Source: JAXDBM01 sp963709485 (GTDB lineage: Bacteria > Desulfobacterota > Syntrophia > Syntrophales > Fen-1087). From it: DNA of 64,000 bases. The notes beneath the pieces were generated by a model. It was not told the origin of the DNA and ran no database searches. It saw only the letters and a list, made by a program, of their open reading frames with translations. The stretch covers positions 62,001-126,000 of the forward strand of contig CAVPWE010000007.1 of the NCBI GenBank assembly GCA_963709485.1. Reading direction: 5' to 3'. This document shows, piece after piece, positions 44,404 to 53,021 of this stretch. Within the stretch, counting starts at the first letter, position 1, and every line of letters starts with the position of its first letter. The position numbers and the translations under genes were made by a program.

Positions 44404-44700
44404 ATGCAAATGCCATTCGGAAAATATTGTGGCGCGGACCTGGGGGACATCCCGGACAGTTACCTTGAATGGCTGTTCGGCCTGGAGGACTTGCGGGAGC
44501 CGCTGCGGTCGGCCGTGATCCTGGAGCGGGCAGCACGTCGGCGGGACTTCTACGACGAACCTTCGGCAAATATGCCGGATGTCCAGGACAGGGTGCGGTC
44601 GGTATATCGGGAGCTGTCTATCAAGTACCATCCCGATACAGGCGGCAGCCATCTGGCGCAATGTGCGATCAACGAGTTCTATGAACGGGTAAAGCAATAG
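44404..44700 (+). CDS. DUF3820-like protein with a C-terminal J-domain-like segment
   Basis: 98 aa. MQMPFGKYCGADLGDIPDSY then LEWLFG is the hallmark of DUF3820 (a small fold common in phages). Residues 60-95 (VRSVYRELSIKYHPDTGGSH) resemble the HPD loop and flanking helices of a DnaJ J-domain, with HPD intact. Such fusions occur in phage and island genomes; binding to DnaK is possible but unproven. Confidence 0.55.
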   Translation: MQMPFGKYCGADLGDIPDSYLEWLFGLEDLREPLRSAVILERAARRRDFYDEPSANMPDVQDRVRSVYRELSIKYHPDTGGSHLAQCAINEFYERVKQ

Positions 44701-44709
44701 GGGGTGGTC

Positions 44710-45006
44710 ATGGAATCCGAATTGAAGTTTATGGATTGGACGAAAGACACGGACAGAATGAAGGAATGGAAAAGCACCAAAAGCTGCGGAACGGTTAAGT
44801 ATATCAAAAGGCACGATAGCATTGTCATCGATCCGAAGGGACATGAATACTATATTGAAATGGACAGGCTTAAGACGGCCGAACAGGCTTTCTGCTGGAT
44901 ATGCCATCTCCATCAAAAGATATGGTTCACGCCTCAAATGCTGTCCGATCTTGTTTATGTCATAACCAGGACAACGACGATAAACGAATACTGCGACAAG
45001 GATTGA
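44710..45006 (+). CDS. hypothetical protein of element A
   Basis: 98 aa from the ATG at 44710 behind GGGGGTGG. Not recognised; contains two Cys residues (CWIC) and a stretch of aromatic residues (EYYIEMDRLKTAEQAFCWIC). A GTG six bases earlier is an alternative start. Confidence 0.45.
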   Translation: MESELKFMDWTKDTDRMKEWKSTKSCGTVKYIKRHDSIVIDPKGHEYYIEMDRLKTAEQAFCWICHLHQKIWFTPQMLSDLVYVITRTTTINEYCDKD

Positions 45007-45018
45007 CGGAGGGACATC

Positions 45019-45279
45019 ATGGACAATCAAGCGTTTGAATTGAGGCGGTTAGGTTTGCGGCAGATGATGGGGCAGGAGCAGTTCATTGAGCTTTACGATC
45101 AGGAGCTGTCCTCCCTGCTGGAGGAAGTCAAGGCCGATCCTGATGAGGACCGAAGGCGGGCGCAGACCGAGCGACTAAAGACAGATGGCAAGCATCAGAT
45201 CGCATACTTGATGTCGCTATACATGGCCGGATTGCAACGTGGCGAGGATAAGGAAGAGGTCGAGCAATGCCAAAGCTGA
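45019..45279 (+). CDS. hypothetical helical protein of element A
   Basis: 86 aa after GACGGAGGGA. Almost entirely charged helix (LYDQELSSLLEEVKADPDED). Not recognised. Its end overlaps the start of the next small gene by 13 bases. Confidence 0.45.
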   Translation: MDNQAFELRRLGLRQMMGQEQFIELYDQELSSLLEEVKADPDEDRRRAQTERLKTDGKHQIAYLMSLYMAGLQRGEDKEEVEQCQS

Positions 45280-45422
45280 AACGATGTCGGGTCAAAGGCT
45301 GTCAGCGTCCAGTGTTTTATCAAGGATATTGTAGGGCCTGCCTCAATCGCTTTGCTTGGGGGACAGCCGATTCGTTACTGGCCGCCGGCAGACATGGAGA
45401 CGGCGACAGTGCAGCCGGATGA
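45267..45422 (+). CDS. 51-residue zinc-ribbon-like protein
   Basis: Reads MPKLKRCRVKGCQRPVFYQG then YCRACLNRFAWG. Four Cys in a C-x4-C...C-x2-C arrangement suggest one zinc ion. Similar small zinc proteins are frequent in phage early regions. The ATG lies within the previous gene, a common overlap in phages. Confidence 0.5.
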   Translation: MPKLKRCRVKGCQRPVFYQGYCRACLNRFAWGTADSLLAAGRHGDGDSAAG

Positions 45423-45445
45423 GACAAGGAAAGAGGCAAGAGGAT

Positions 45446-45595
45446 ATGACCTACACATACACCTGGAAGAACACCAGCAAGAGGGCGCAGTTGTGTGGCC
45501 GTGAATGTGAAGCGATCGCATTCTTCGTTAAGATGCGTTCCGCCTGGGTCCGGTTCGAGAACGGCCAGGAGGAATGTGTTAGACGCGCACATTGA
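45446..45595 (+). CDS. 49-residue hypothetical protein
   Basis: Reads MTYTYTWKNTSKRAQLCGRE then CEAIAFFVKMRSAWVRFENG. The ATG at 45446 follows AGAGGAT. Beta-rich pattern; not recognised. Confidence 0.4.
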   Translation: MTYTYTWKNTSKRAQLCGRECEAIAFFVKMRSAWVRFENGQEECVRRAH

Positions 45596-45855
45596 GAAGG
45601 AAAGATCGACAGCAGCAGCGGGCGGCGGCCAAGATGCTGGGGGTGAGCAAGTCAACCGTATTAAGAGATGCTGGTCCAAATGGACCAAAAACCACAGTCG
45701 CGCATGAAGAAAATCAGGCAGTTAGCGAGGGCGTTGGTCCAAATGGACCAAAGCCCTCTCCGCTCCTGGCGGCCATCGAGAAGACGGGGGAGACGGAAGT
45801 GATAACGATGGCTTACCGGGGCTATGATAGCCTTGTAGACGGCGCGGGAAATTAA
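45592..45855 (+). CDS. HTH protein with a repeated GPNGPK motif
   Basis: 87 aa from a TTG overlapping the previous stop; the start is uncertain. RAAAKMLGVSKSTVLRDAG is a helix-turn-helix. It is followed by GPNGPK twice, 21 residues apart; the underlying DNA is the palindrome TGGTCCAAATGGACCA at 45672-45687 and 45735-45750. Confidence 0.4.
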   Translation: MRRKDRQQQRAAAKMLGVSKSTVLRDAGPNGPKTTVAHEENQAVSEGVGPNGPKPSPLLAAIEKTGETEVITMAYRGYDSLVDGAGN

Positions 45856-45926
45856 CCATTCGCGGTCGATCGCATTCAAATTATTAATGTTTTGCTTTGA
45901 AAAATATCGCCTAAATGGTGTGTTAA

Positions 45927-46380
45927 GTGTTTGAAAACCATAGAAAACAGGCAGAAGAAGCTGCGGATGTGCTGCGGCGGGATTACGACATAAGCGATTC
46001 TGCCGGTCTTTTGCTGCTGAAGAGCTTCACTTCAATCTACGCCTACGGAGTTGGCTTGTCAATCTTGAATGAGTAAATATGGGTTGTTGGTCAAGGATCG
46101 ATTCGGACAACCAAAAGACCATCCGCTTTTGAAGATCCCCTTCGGAGACGCAAGGGCGCAGAAGCTTATGGTCCTGAAGGCGCTCGGCCTCGACTTCGCC
46201 GAGCAGAACAGCAGCGGTCCCGGCAGGCCGCCCGAGGGGGTACTGGATGAGATCGACACGGCGAGGCGGGAAACTGCCTGCAAAGCTGGACGGGTTCACG
46301 GAATTGCACCTTCTAACCGGCTGCTGTTTCTGTGGCTGCAAAGCCTGTTATGGTCCCGCCGGGATCGCGAGGCACAGTGA
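45927..46380 (+). pseudogene. terminase small subunit, P27 family, frameshifted
   Basis: The first frame reads RKQAEEAADVLRRDYDISDS then AGLLLLKSFTSIYAYG, and the second, from 46069, GLLVKDRFGQPKDHPLLKIP and DARAQKLMVLKALGLDF then GPGRPP, which together are the conserved wording of P27-type small terminases (VKDRxGQPKxHP...DARAQMLxALKAL). The T at 46074 is the likely extra base that separates them. It would bind the packaging site of a phage or satellite. The gene starts at a GTG. Confidence 0.7.
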
Positions 46381-46835
46381 GAAGGAAGCCTACGCCATGA
46401 ACGAAAACGCAAGGGAGCTTTGGCGCAGGCACAGAAACGCCCTGCTGCTAATCTGGCGTGATGCTGACGCCCTGCCGACTGGCGGCGGGTTCTCGGCAAA
46501 AGGACAGGCAGGCTGCAGTCAGTGACTTTCCCTGCTATTCGGAGGTTGTGTTTGACGGCATAAAATGGCCAAGAAAGGATGGCAAGTGGCCGCCTGTGGT
46601 CAAGCATATTTGGGGGCATATTGACGATCAGTTGAAACGATGAACATACCGCCACGGGACGAGGCACAGGTAAGAGGATGCCGCGTTGTAAAGCACATCC
46701 CGCCAGGTTGGTGAGAGTCGCGACCTCATCCGCATGGCCAGGCCGCCGCTGGGCTTCTTCCCGGATCTGCCGATGGAAAATCACAGATCCGGGAAACCAT
46801 ATGCAGCACAAAACTAAAAATAAGAGGTGATTGAA
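46381..46835 (+). other. degraded stretch between small terminase and capsid genes
   Basis: No complete gene is recognisable. Short open segments such as MNENARELWRRHRNALLLIW (from 46397) and VVFDGIKWPRKDGKWPPVVK (ending 46643) look like protein but are in different frames and match nothing recognisable. The large terminase and portal genes that normally lie here in a phage are absent. Confidence 0.4.
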
Positions 46836-48092
46836 AATGACCAAGAGACGAAGAAAATATGAAAAAGTACCCGATAGGTCCACGCGATCCACGCGAATGC
46901 GAAACGTGAACGGCGGGCGCTTACCGATCAAGAGAAGCAGCTCATCCGGGAATTTCAAGAGCTTCAGAATGAGGAGTTCCGCGATCTTCCCGCAAACCGG
47001 CCTTTGACACTCCAGGGGCCGAGCGGCAGCGGCAGCCGGTCCCGTGAGGGGTCCGTTCAAAAACCTGGGCGAGCAGATCGGGCTGGTTGTCAGAGCGGGA
47101 ACACCTGGCGGAGAAATCGATCCCAGACTGCATGAGATTCGCGCTGCGTCGGGGCTTGGGGAGACGGTACCTCTGAGGCCGGATTCCTGGTTCAGAGAAG
47201 TTTTTCAAATGATCTCCTCCAGCAGCTTTACCAGACCGGCGTCCTGCTCCCGCGCTGCCGCCGCATTCAGATCGGCCCGAACAGCAACGGGATCAAGATG
47301 AACATGATCGATGAGACCTCCAGGGTCAGCACCCGCAGCGGCGGAATCGTCGGATCTGGAAGGACGAGGCCAGCGAGCTTACGGCCAGCAAGCCGAAGTT
47401 CAGACAAATCGGGTTGAATCTGAAGAAGCTGACGGGCATCTGTTATCTGACGGATGAATTAATTGCGGACACGGTTGCGCTGGAGAGCGTGGTTTCACAG
47501 GCATTCGTGTCCGAGTTCGGATTTTTGGTCGATGACGCCATTTGCAATGGAACCGGGGCAGGGCAGCCACTTGGACTGTTGAATGCCGGTTGTTTGGTAT
47601 CAGTTGCAAAGGAGACCGGGCAGAAAGCGGCGAGTGTGGTTTATGAGAACATCACAAAAATGTGGTCGCGTCTTTTGCCGCAATCCGAAGCAACCGCGGC
47701 ATGGTACATCAATCGGAATATCCTGCCGCAGCTTTACGCCATGAGCCTCTCCGTCGGAACAGGTGGTGTTCCGGTTTTCATGCCCGCAAACGGCCTGTCG
47801 GGGCTTCCCTTCAATACGCTGCTCGGAAAGCCGGTCATCCCGATCGAGCAGGCGGCAACGCTCGGCACGGTTGGCGACATCATCTGGCCGACCTAAATTC
47901 CTATATTGTGGCGGAAAAGGGGAGAATCGAGCAGGCGGGACCAGTTTGCATGTAAGACTTTTTGTTCGATGAGGCCATTCTGCGGTGGACATATCGTCTT
48001 GATGGCCAACCAATGCTCACGCATCCGCGCTGACGCCCCACAAAGGCAGCGATGCGCTTTCGCCCTTTGTGGTCCTGGCAACGCGGGCCTGA
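46836..48092 (+). pseudogene. HK97-type major capsid protein, multiply frameshifted
   Basis: Consecutive pieces of an HK97-fold capsid protein appear in changing frames: ALTDQEKQLIREFQELQNEE, then FKNLGEQIGLVVRAGTPGGE, then FLVQRSFSNDLLQQLYQTGV, then an intact 160-codon block (47414-47896) with CYLTDELIADTVALESVVSQ, GTGAGQPLGLLNAG, MWSRLLPQSEATAAWYINRN and GKPVIPIEQAATLGTVGDI, then ADLNSYIVAEKG, and finally GSDALSPFVVLATRA to a stop at 48090-48092. Order and spacing match one capsid gene of about 400 codons with five or more shifts. It cannot be translated as it stands. Confidence 0.75.
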
Positions 48093-49085
48093 CATTTAAC
48101 ACGGTCGCGGGGCTTGACGGTCCGGGCCTTTAGATCATGCTCTCTCGCGGGGGCATGAACTGCAGGTGCGGGATCCTGTCGGGTTCGCCCGGTAAGTCCC
48201 GATGGGGACAAGCCGGAGAGTGTCCTCATTTCAGAAACAACCTCCGGCGGACCGGAGCGGGGGTCTCCACTCCCGTGATCCTGGCAGCCTGGTGGCCACC
48301 ACCACCAGGTGATCGAGAGGGACGCGGTCGCCTCCGTGCCTGCGCTCCTCTTTTTACTCTCCTCTCCAGGCGGCCATGCACGATCACGACGATGTTGAAC
48401 GAGTCCCTTAACGCGACGGCATCATTCGCCTGTGGAACGCGGTCACCTTGAATGCGATTGAACGATTCGGTGTATCGGAGTCGATCACCGGCGGCACAGG
48501 CGGCGATGGAGCTTCTACTTTAATGAGTGAAACATCTTTTTAGCAGCGGTATGCGAGTTCTCTCACACCAGAAAGGGCCAGGGAACTGATCCGCGGGCCG
48601 CATGACGGCTTGCCAGGATCGACGAGGTTCAACGATCTGTGACCGGCAGGGGTGACGGGATGGGGTAATTTTCTAATTGAGCACAAAAGCCGAAGGGGGT
48701 CAGGCTATGACCACCACAGTGGTAGTCAGTGACCAACGTTTTGTTAGTCGGGGGGGGAGATGATCGTTTATCATCATATGGGTGTGGACGCAACAAGGCA
48801 CACGAAGATCAAGGCCGTCGTCTCCTTCGATCACAGAAACGTGCCGCCGCGCGCAACCGGCCATCGTTCGACAGGACGGTGGGGCCATCGGCCTGCGGTC
48901 CTGGACTGCCCTGAGATTACGCGCAAGGTGGAGAAGGCGGCGCCGGGGGAGTTGGCGGCCGTGCCGGAAGCTGGGGTTCATGTAGTGCGGTGATGGAGCA
49001 CGTTCAAGGGTGGCGAATATGACAGCCGGGAGGAAGTGGGAATCTAATTCCGCAAATTGCAAAATAGATTCCCAGGCCGAGGCCG
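48093..49085 (+). other. degraded structural-gene region, no intact gene
   Basis: Only short protein-like stretches are visible, for example LWNAVTLNAIERFGVSES just before a TAG near 48541 and a run of VATTTRVIERDAVASV-type residues near 48320. They could be head-tail connector remnants but cannot be assigned. Open frames between 48729 and 48993 overlap in all three frames and none is convincing. Confidence 0.35.
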
Positions 49086-49404
49086 TTGCTGGACATCGAG
49101 GCGCGGATCGGGGAGCTGCTGCCGAGTCCAGAGAGGAGGCAAGCCGAAAATCGGGGCACAATCGCCCGAATAGGGAAGACCTACTCCCAAGGAAGAAAAA
49201 GTGCCAAGGGGTGTACCCGAAGGGATCACCCGAAAGAAGGCCCATCAAGCCCGGACGATCAAGGCGCATCCGGACATCGTGGCCCGCGACTTCCTGCAGA
49301 AGGAAATGGCAAAGAATTTAAGACTTCTGGCAAAATTGCCAGAGGTCTTTTTCGCCAACGAGCATGCTTTCGATACTGCGAAGGGCATCGGGCATCGGTC
49401 GTGA
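49086..49404 (+). pseudogene. phage-type hypothetical protein, frameshifted
   Basis: LDIEARIGELLPSPERRQ in one frame and VPEGITRKKAHQARTIKAHP then DIVARDFLQKEMAK in another fit a protein often seen in phages and islands (IGELL...LPEGITxKxSHxAxxL). The two halves are joined by a frameshift around 49195. Function unknown. Confidence 0.4.
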
Positions 49405-49464
49405 AGTGATTCTCAAGCGAGTTTCTCTTAGGAGGTTCATGGAAGGAATGGAGAGGCTTTCTTT

Positions 49465-49763
49465 TCTAAATTTATAAGAAGGGTGGAAGACGTGTCTAAA
49501 TTTATACACGACTTTTTGCAGAAGGAGATGGCCGAAAAGGTGGAATGAGTTATCTGATGAATCTATCAGAAAACTCTTTCGAGAGGGATGAGAGGTCGCT
49601 GATAAAATCTATGTTCGAGCGATCTATTCAAGGATGGCCATGCTTTTAACACATGCAAAGCACAGGGCGTTGGTTGATGACCTTGGAAACCGTTCCGGGT
49701 TGCCCGCGACTTTCTGCGGCGGCGGATGGCGGGGGATTGGAGAGAGTGTCTAACTTTATACAC
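49465..49763. repeat. repeated GTGTCTAANTTTATACAC sites near the element A end
   Basis: GTGTCTAA(A/C)TTTATACAC is present at 49492-49509 and 49746-49763; a shorter TCTAAATTTATA lies at 49465-49476. The GTGT/ACAC ends give partial dyad symmetry. GACTTTNTGC(A/G)G(A/C)(A/G)G-type stretches also recur near 49285, 49510 and 49710, suggesting duplicated segments. The sites lie 170-470 bases from the tRNA and could be integrase arm sites or operators. The 49405-49929 stretch holds no convincing gene. Confidence 0.4.
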
Positions 49764-49929
49764 TGAGCTATTCTGATGAGGATGTGCTATGGCTTTAGGT
49801 CTGCCAAAGGGCCAGGGCATCGGATGGCAGACCATCCTCAGAGTTTCTCGGCGGTTCATGGAAAGTTGGTCAAGTGTGGACAAACGTGGACACAGTAAAG
49901 AGGGCCTCCCCTTCGGGAAGCCCCGTAAT

Positions 49930-50004
49930 TGGTGGGCCGTGTGAGGATTGAACTCACGACCAACGGATTAAAAGTCCGCTGCTCTACCTCTGAGCTAACG
50001 GCCC
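49930..50004 (-). tRNA. tRNA-Lys (anticodon TTT)
   Basis: A complete cloverleaf on the minus strand: acceptor GGGCCGT pairs with ACGGCCC; D-arm GCTC/GAGC; anticodon arm GCGGA-CTTTTAA-TCCGT with anticodon TTT; T-arm GTGAG-TTCAATC-CTCAC; discriminator A and encoded CCA at 49930-49932. The 3' end is the attachment site for three tandem elements. Confidence 0.95.
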
Positions 50005-50071
50005 GGAAATGCCCTGTTCGAAAGGCCTGCCCTCATAAAACAAGTCCCTCCGCTTGTCAAGAAGAAAGCAG

Positions 50072-51373
50072 TCAGTCACTGAAGGGACTTTTCAGTACGA
50101 TGGTGTTTTCCCTTCCCGCTCCCACCGAAACGAGTGTGAGCGGAACTCCGGCCAGCGTTTCGAGCCTTTCCACGTAGCGCCTCGCATTTTTCGGGAGATC
50201 GCCGATCTGCTTGGCATGACGGATATCTTCTGTCCATCCGTCCAGTTCCTGATAAACGGGCCGGCATTCGGACAGCACGCGGAGATTCGAGGGAACGGAC
50301 TCGGTAAAGTCTTCGCCGGACGGGCTTTTATAACCGACACAGATTTTCAATTTTTCAATCCCGGTCAGGACGTCCAGCTTCGTCATGGCAATGCCCGTGA
50401 TGCCGGAAACGCGGATGGACTGTTTGACCAGGACCATGTCCAGCCAGCCGCAGCGCCGCTTCCGGCCCGTAGTGGCTCCGAATTCCTGGCCGACTGTCTG
50501 AATGTGCTCGCCGATCTCGCCGGTCAGTTCCGTGACAAAAGGGCCCTGTCCCACCCGCGTCGTATAGGCCTTGCAGATCCCGACCACCGCGCCGATCGCA
50601 AGCGGTCCGATGCCGGTCCCGCAACTGGCGTTGCCGGCGACGGTGTTGGAAGAGGTCACATAGGGGAATGTGCCGTGGTCGACATCCAGGTGGCAGCCCT
50701 GGGCTCCTTCGAAAAGGACCTTCTTGCCCTTCCGCATTTCCCTTTCAATCACCAGCGAGGTATTTGTCACATAGGATTTGAGCTTCTCGGCGTAAGCGCG
50801 GTATTCATCGTAAATCTGCTGCTCGTCCAGGGGGGCTTCCCCGAAGAGTTTTGTGAGGTAGAAGTTTTTCTCCTCCAGATTGGACTTCAATTTTTCGCGA
50901 AAGACCTCGTCGTCCAGGAGATCACAGAACCGGATGCCGATGCGGGCCACCTTGTCCTCGTACGCGGGACCGATTCCCCGGCCGGTTGTGCCGATCTTTT
51001 TCCCGGTCTTGCGGGCTTCCCGCGCGATGTCCAGCCTGCGGTGATAAGGCATGATCAGGTGGGCAATCTCGCTCGCCAGAAGTTTCGTGTTGGCGGGAAA
51101 GAGCGAACGGTCATGCAGATCGTCGATCTCCTGTGCCATCACCGCCGGGTCGACGACGACGCCGTTGCCGATGATGCAGATTTTATGGTCATGCAGGATG
51201 CCGGAGGGAATCACATGAAGAATCGTCTGCACCCCTTTGACGACGAGGGTGTGCCCCGCATTGTTTCCCCCCTGAAAACGGGCGATCACATCCGCGTCTT
51301 CCGCGTACAGATCGACAACCTTACCCTTTCCTTCATCACCCCACTGGGATCCGATTACCACGACATTTGCCAT
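50072..51373 (-). CDS. purA: adenylosuccinate synthetase
   Basis: 433 aa, full length. GSQWGDEGKGKVVD (GTP-binding P-loop and catalytic Asp), QGGNNAGHTLV (catalytic His), GTTGRGIGPAYEDK, FEGAQGCHLDVDHGTFPYVT, and the GTP-specificity region near VSVGAGRENTIVL are all in place. It forms adenylosuccinate from IMP, aspartate and GTP, the first step from IMP to AMP. It is the last gene of a serC-serA-purA run, 35 bases behind serA, and lies 67 bases ahead of the tRNA. Confidence 0.97.
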   Translation of the reverse strand: MANVVVIGSQWGDEGKGKVVDLYAEDADVIARFQGGNNAGHTLVVKGVQTILHVIPSGILHDHKICIIGNGVVVDPAVMAQEIDDLHDRSLFPANTKLLASEIAHLIMPYHRRLDIAREARKTGKKIGTTGRGIGPAYEDKVARIGIRFCDLLDDEVFREKLKSNLEEKNFYLTKLFGEAPLDEQQIYDEYRAYAEKLKSYVTNTSLVIEREMRKGKKVLFEGAQGCHLDVDHGTFPYVTSSNTVAGNASCGTGIGPLAIGAVVGICKAYTTRVGQGPFVTELTGEIGEHIQTVGQEFGATTGRKRRCGWLDMVLVKQSIRVSGITGIAMTKLDVLTGIEKLKICVGYKSPSGEDFTESVPSNLRVLSECRPVYQELDGWTEDIRHAKQIGDLPKNARRYVERLETLAGVPLTLVSVGAGRENTIVLKSPFSD

Positions 51374-51408
51374 GATCCGCCCTCCCTTTTCTTCATTGAA
51401 GAAAGTCG

Positions 51409-52992
51409 CTACATTTCCAGCTGAATGACGGAAATGACATGAGGCAGCTTGCGAAGCTTGTCCAGGGCCGCTTCGGGCACGACGCTGTCCGTGCTCAGGA
51501 CCACGAGAGCCTGGTTGTCGATCTGGTCGCGGCTCAGGTGGAGCCTGGCGATGTTGACGTTGTTCTGTCCCAGTGTTGACCCGATGTTGCCGATGACCCC
51601 GGGACGATCATAGTTCGAAAGGACCAGCATGTAACCTTCGGGAACCACTTCCAGCGTGAATTTATCGATCTGGACGATGCGGGGATCCCGGCGTCCGAAG
51701 AGCGCGCCCGCAGCATAGAACGTCCCTTTCGACGTTTTGAGGGTCAGCGCGATCATGCTGGTGTAGTCCCCGACCTCGCTGCTTTTCGATTCGACGACCT
51801 TGATGCCCCGTTCCTTGGCCACCACCGGGGCGTTGATGTAGTTGATCGTGTCCTTCAGGACCGGCGTCAACAGCCCCTTCAGAAGGGAAATGGTCAGGGG
51901 GGCGACGTTATAGTTGAGAATCTTGCCGCTGTATTCGATCAGGACCTCCTGGATGCCGCCCGTGACCACCTGGGCCTGGAATTTTCCGAGCTTTTCCGAC
52001 AGGTCCAGGTAGGGCTGGATCACCTGCAGCAGTTCGGAGCTGACCGAGGGGAAGTTCACGGCATTGCGGATTTCTCCCTTGATCAGGTAATCGGAGATCT
52101 GCTCGGCAATGGCGATGGCGACGTTGATCTGCGCCTCGTCGGTGGAGGCGCCCAGGTGCGGCGTGCAGATGACATTCGGCAGAGCGATCAGATCCTTGTT
52201 TTTCGTGGGTTCCTCTTCAAAGACGTCCAGCGCGGCCCCGGCCACCTTGCCGGCAACGAGGGCTTCGTAAAGGTCTTTTTCGTTGACGATCCCGCCGCGG
52301 GCGCAGTTGATGATGAAGACGCCCTGTTTCATTTTTGCGAAGGCGTCCTTGTTGAGGATGCCCCTGGTTTCCTTGGTCATGGGCGTGTGCACGGAGATGA
52401 AGTCGGAGTTTTTCAGCAGGTCATCCAGGCTGACCAGGCCGATCCCGATCTTCTGTGCCGCCTCCGGGGAAATGAAGGGGTCATAGGCGATCACGTTCAT
52501 CTTCAGGCCCTGCGCCCGGTCGGCGACGATGGAACCCACGCGGCCGATTCCGATGATGCCGAGGGTCTTGTTGAAGATCTCGTTGCCCATGAATTTGTTC
52601 TTTTCCCATTTGCCCGACTTCATGGAGGCCGTTGCCTGCGGGATTTTCCGGGACAGGGAGAGCATCATGGAGATGGCGTGCTCGCCCGTGGTGATCGTGT
52701 TGCCGCCGGGGGTGTTCATGACGACGATCCCCCGCTTGCTCGCGGCGATGATGTCCACGTTGTCCAGGCCGGCGCCGGCCCGTCCGATGATCTTCAGGTT
52801 TTCGGCGCTGTCGATGATCGCCTGCGTCACCTTGGTGGCACTCCGGATCACCAGGCCGTCATACTCCTTGATGACGCCTTTCAGTTCGTCCGGGGTGAGG
52901 TTCGTCATGACGTCCACCTCGATCCCCGGCGTGTTCTTCAATACTTTGATCCCCTCGGCGGAAAGGGAATCGCTGATCAGTACCTTTTTCAT
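51409..52992 (-). CDS. serA: D-3-phosphoglycerate dehydrogenase
   Basis: 527 aa, the long form. NAD-binding LGIIGIGRVGSIVADRA, catalytic Arg in NCARGGIVNE, Glu and His (CTPHLGASTDEA), the intervening ASB domain and a C-terminal ACT domain (MLVLSNYDRPGVIGNIGSTL) are all visible. It makes 3-phosphohydroxypyruvate, the first step of serine synthesis, and may be feedback-inhibited through the ACT domain. It lies directly downstream of serC, 29 bases apart, in the same operon. Confidence 0.97.
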   Translation of the reverse strand: MKKVLISDSLSAEGIKVLKNTPGIEVDVMTNLTPDELKGVIKEYDGLVIRSATKVTQAIIDSAENLKIIGRAGAGLDNVDIIAASKRGIVVMNTPGGNTITTGEHAISMMLSLSRKIPQATASMKSGKWEKNKFMGNEIFNKTLGIIGIGRVGSIVADRAQGLKMNVIAYDPFISPEAAQKIGIGLVSLDDLLKNSDFISVHTPMTKETRGILNKDAFAKMKQGVFIINCARGGIVNEKDLYEALVAGKVAGAALDVFEEEPTKNKDLIALPNVICTPHLGASTDEAQINVAIAIAEQISDYLIKGEIRNAVNFPSVSSELLQVIQPYLDLSEKLGKFQAQVVTGGIQEVLIEYSGKILNYNVAPLTISLLKGLLTPVLKDTINYINAPVVAKERGIKVVESKSSEVGDYTSMIALTLKTSKGTFYAAGALFGRRDPRIVQIDKFTLEVVPEGYMLVLSNYDRPGVIGNIGSTLGQNNVNIARLHLSRDQIDNQALVVLSTDSVVPEAALDKLRKLPHVISVIQLEM

Positions 52993-53021
52993 GCAATGGA
53001 TCTCCTTCTTAAATTTTCTCT

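Noticed and set aside
50054..51424. 456-codon frame on the plus strand
   Set aside because: Antisense to purA, which is complete and conserved.
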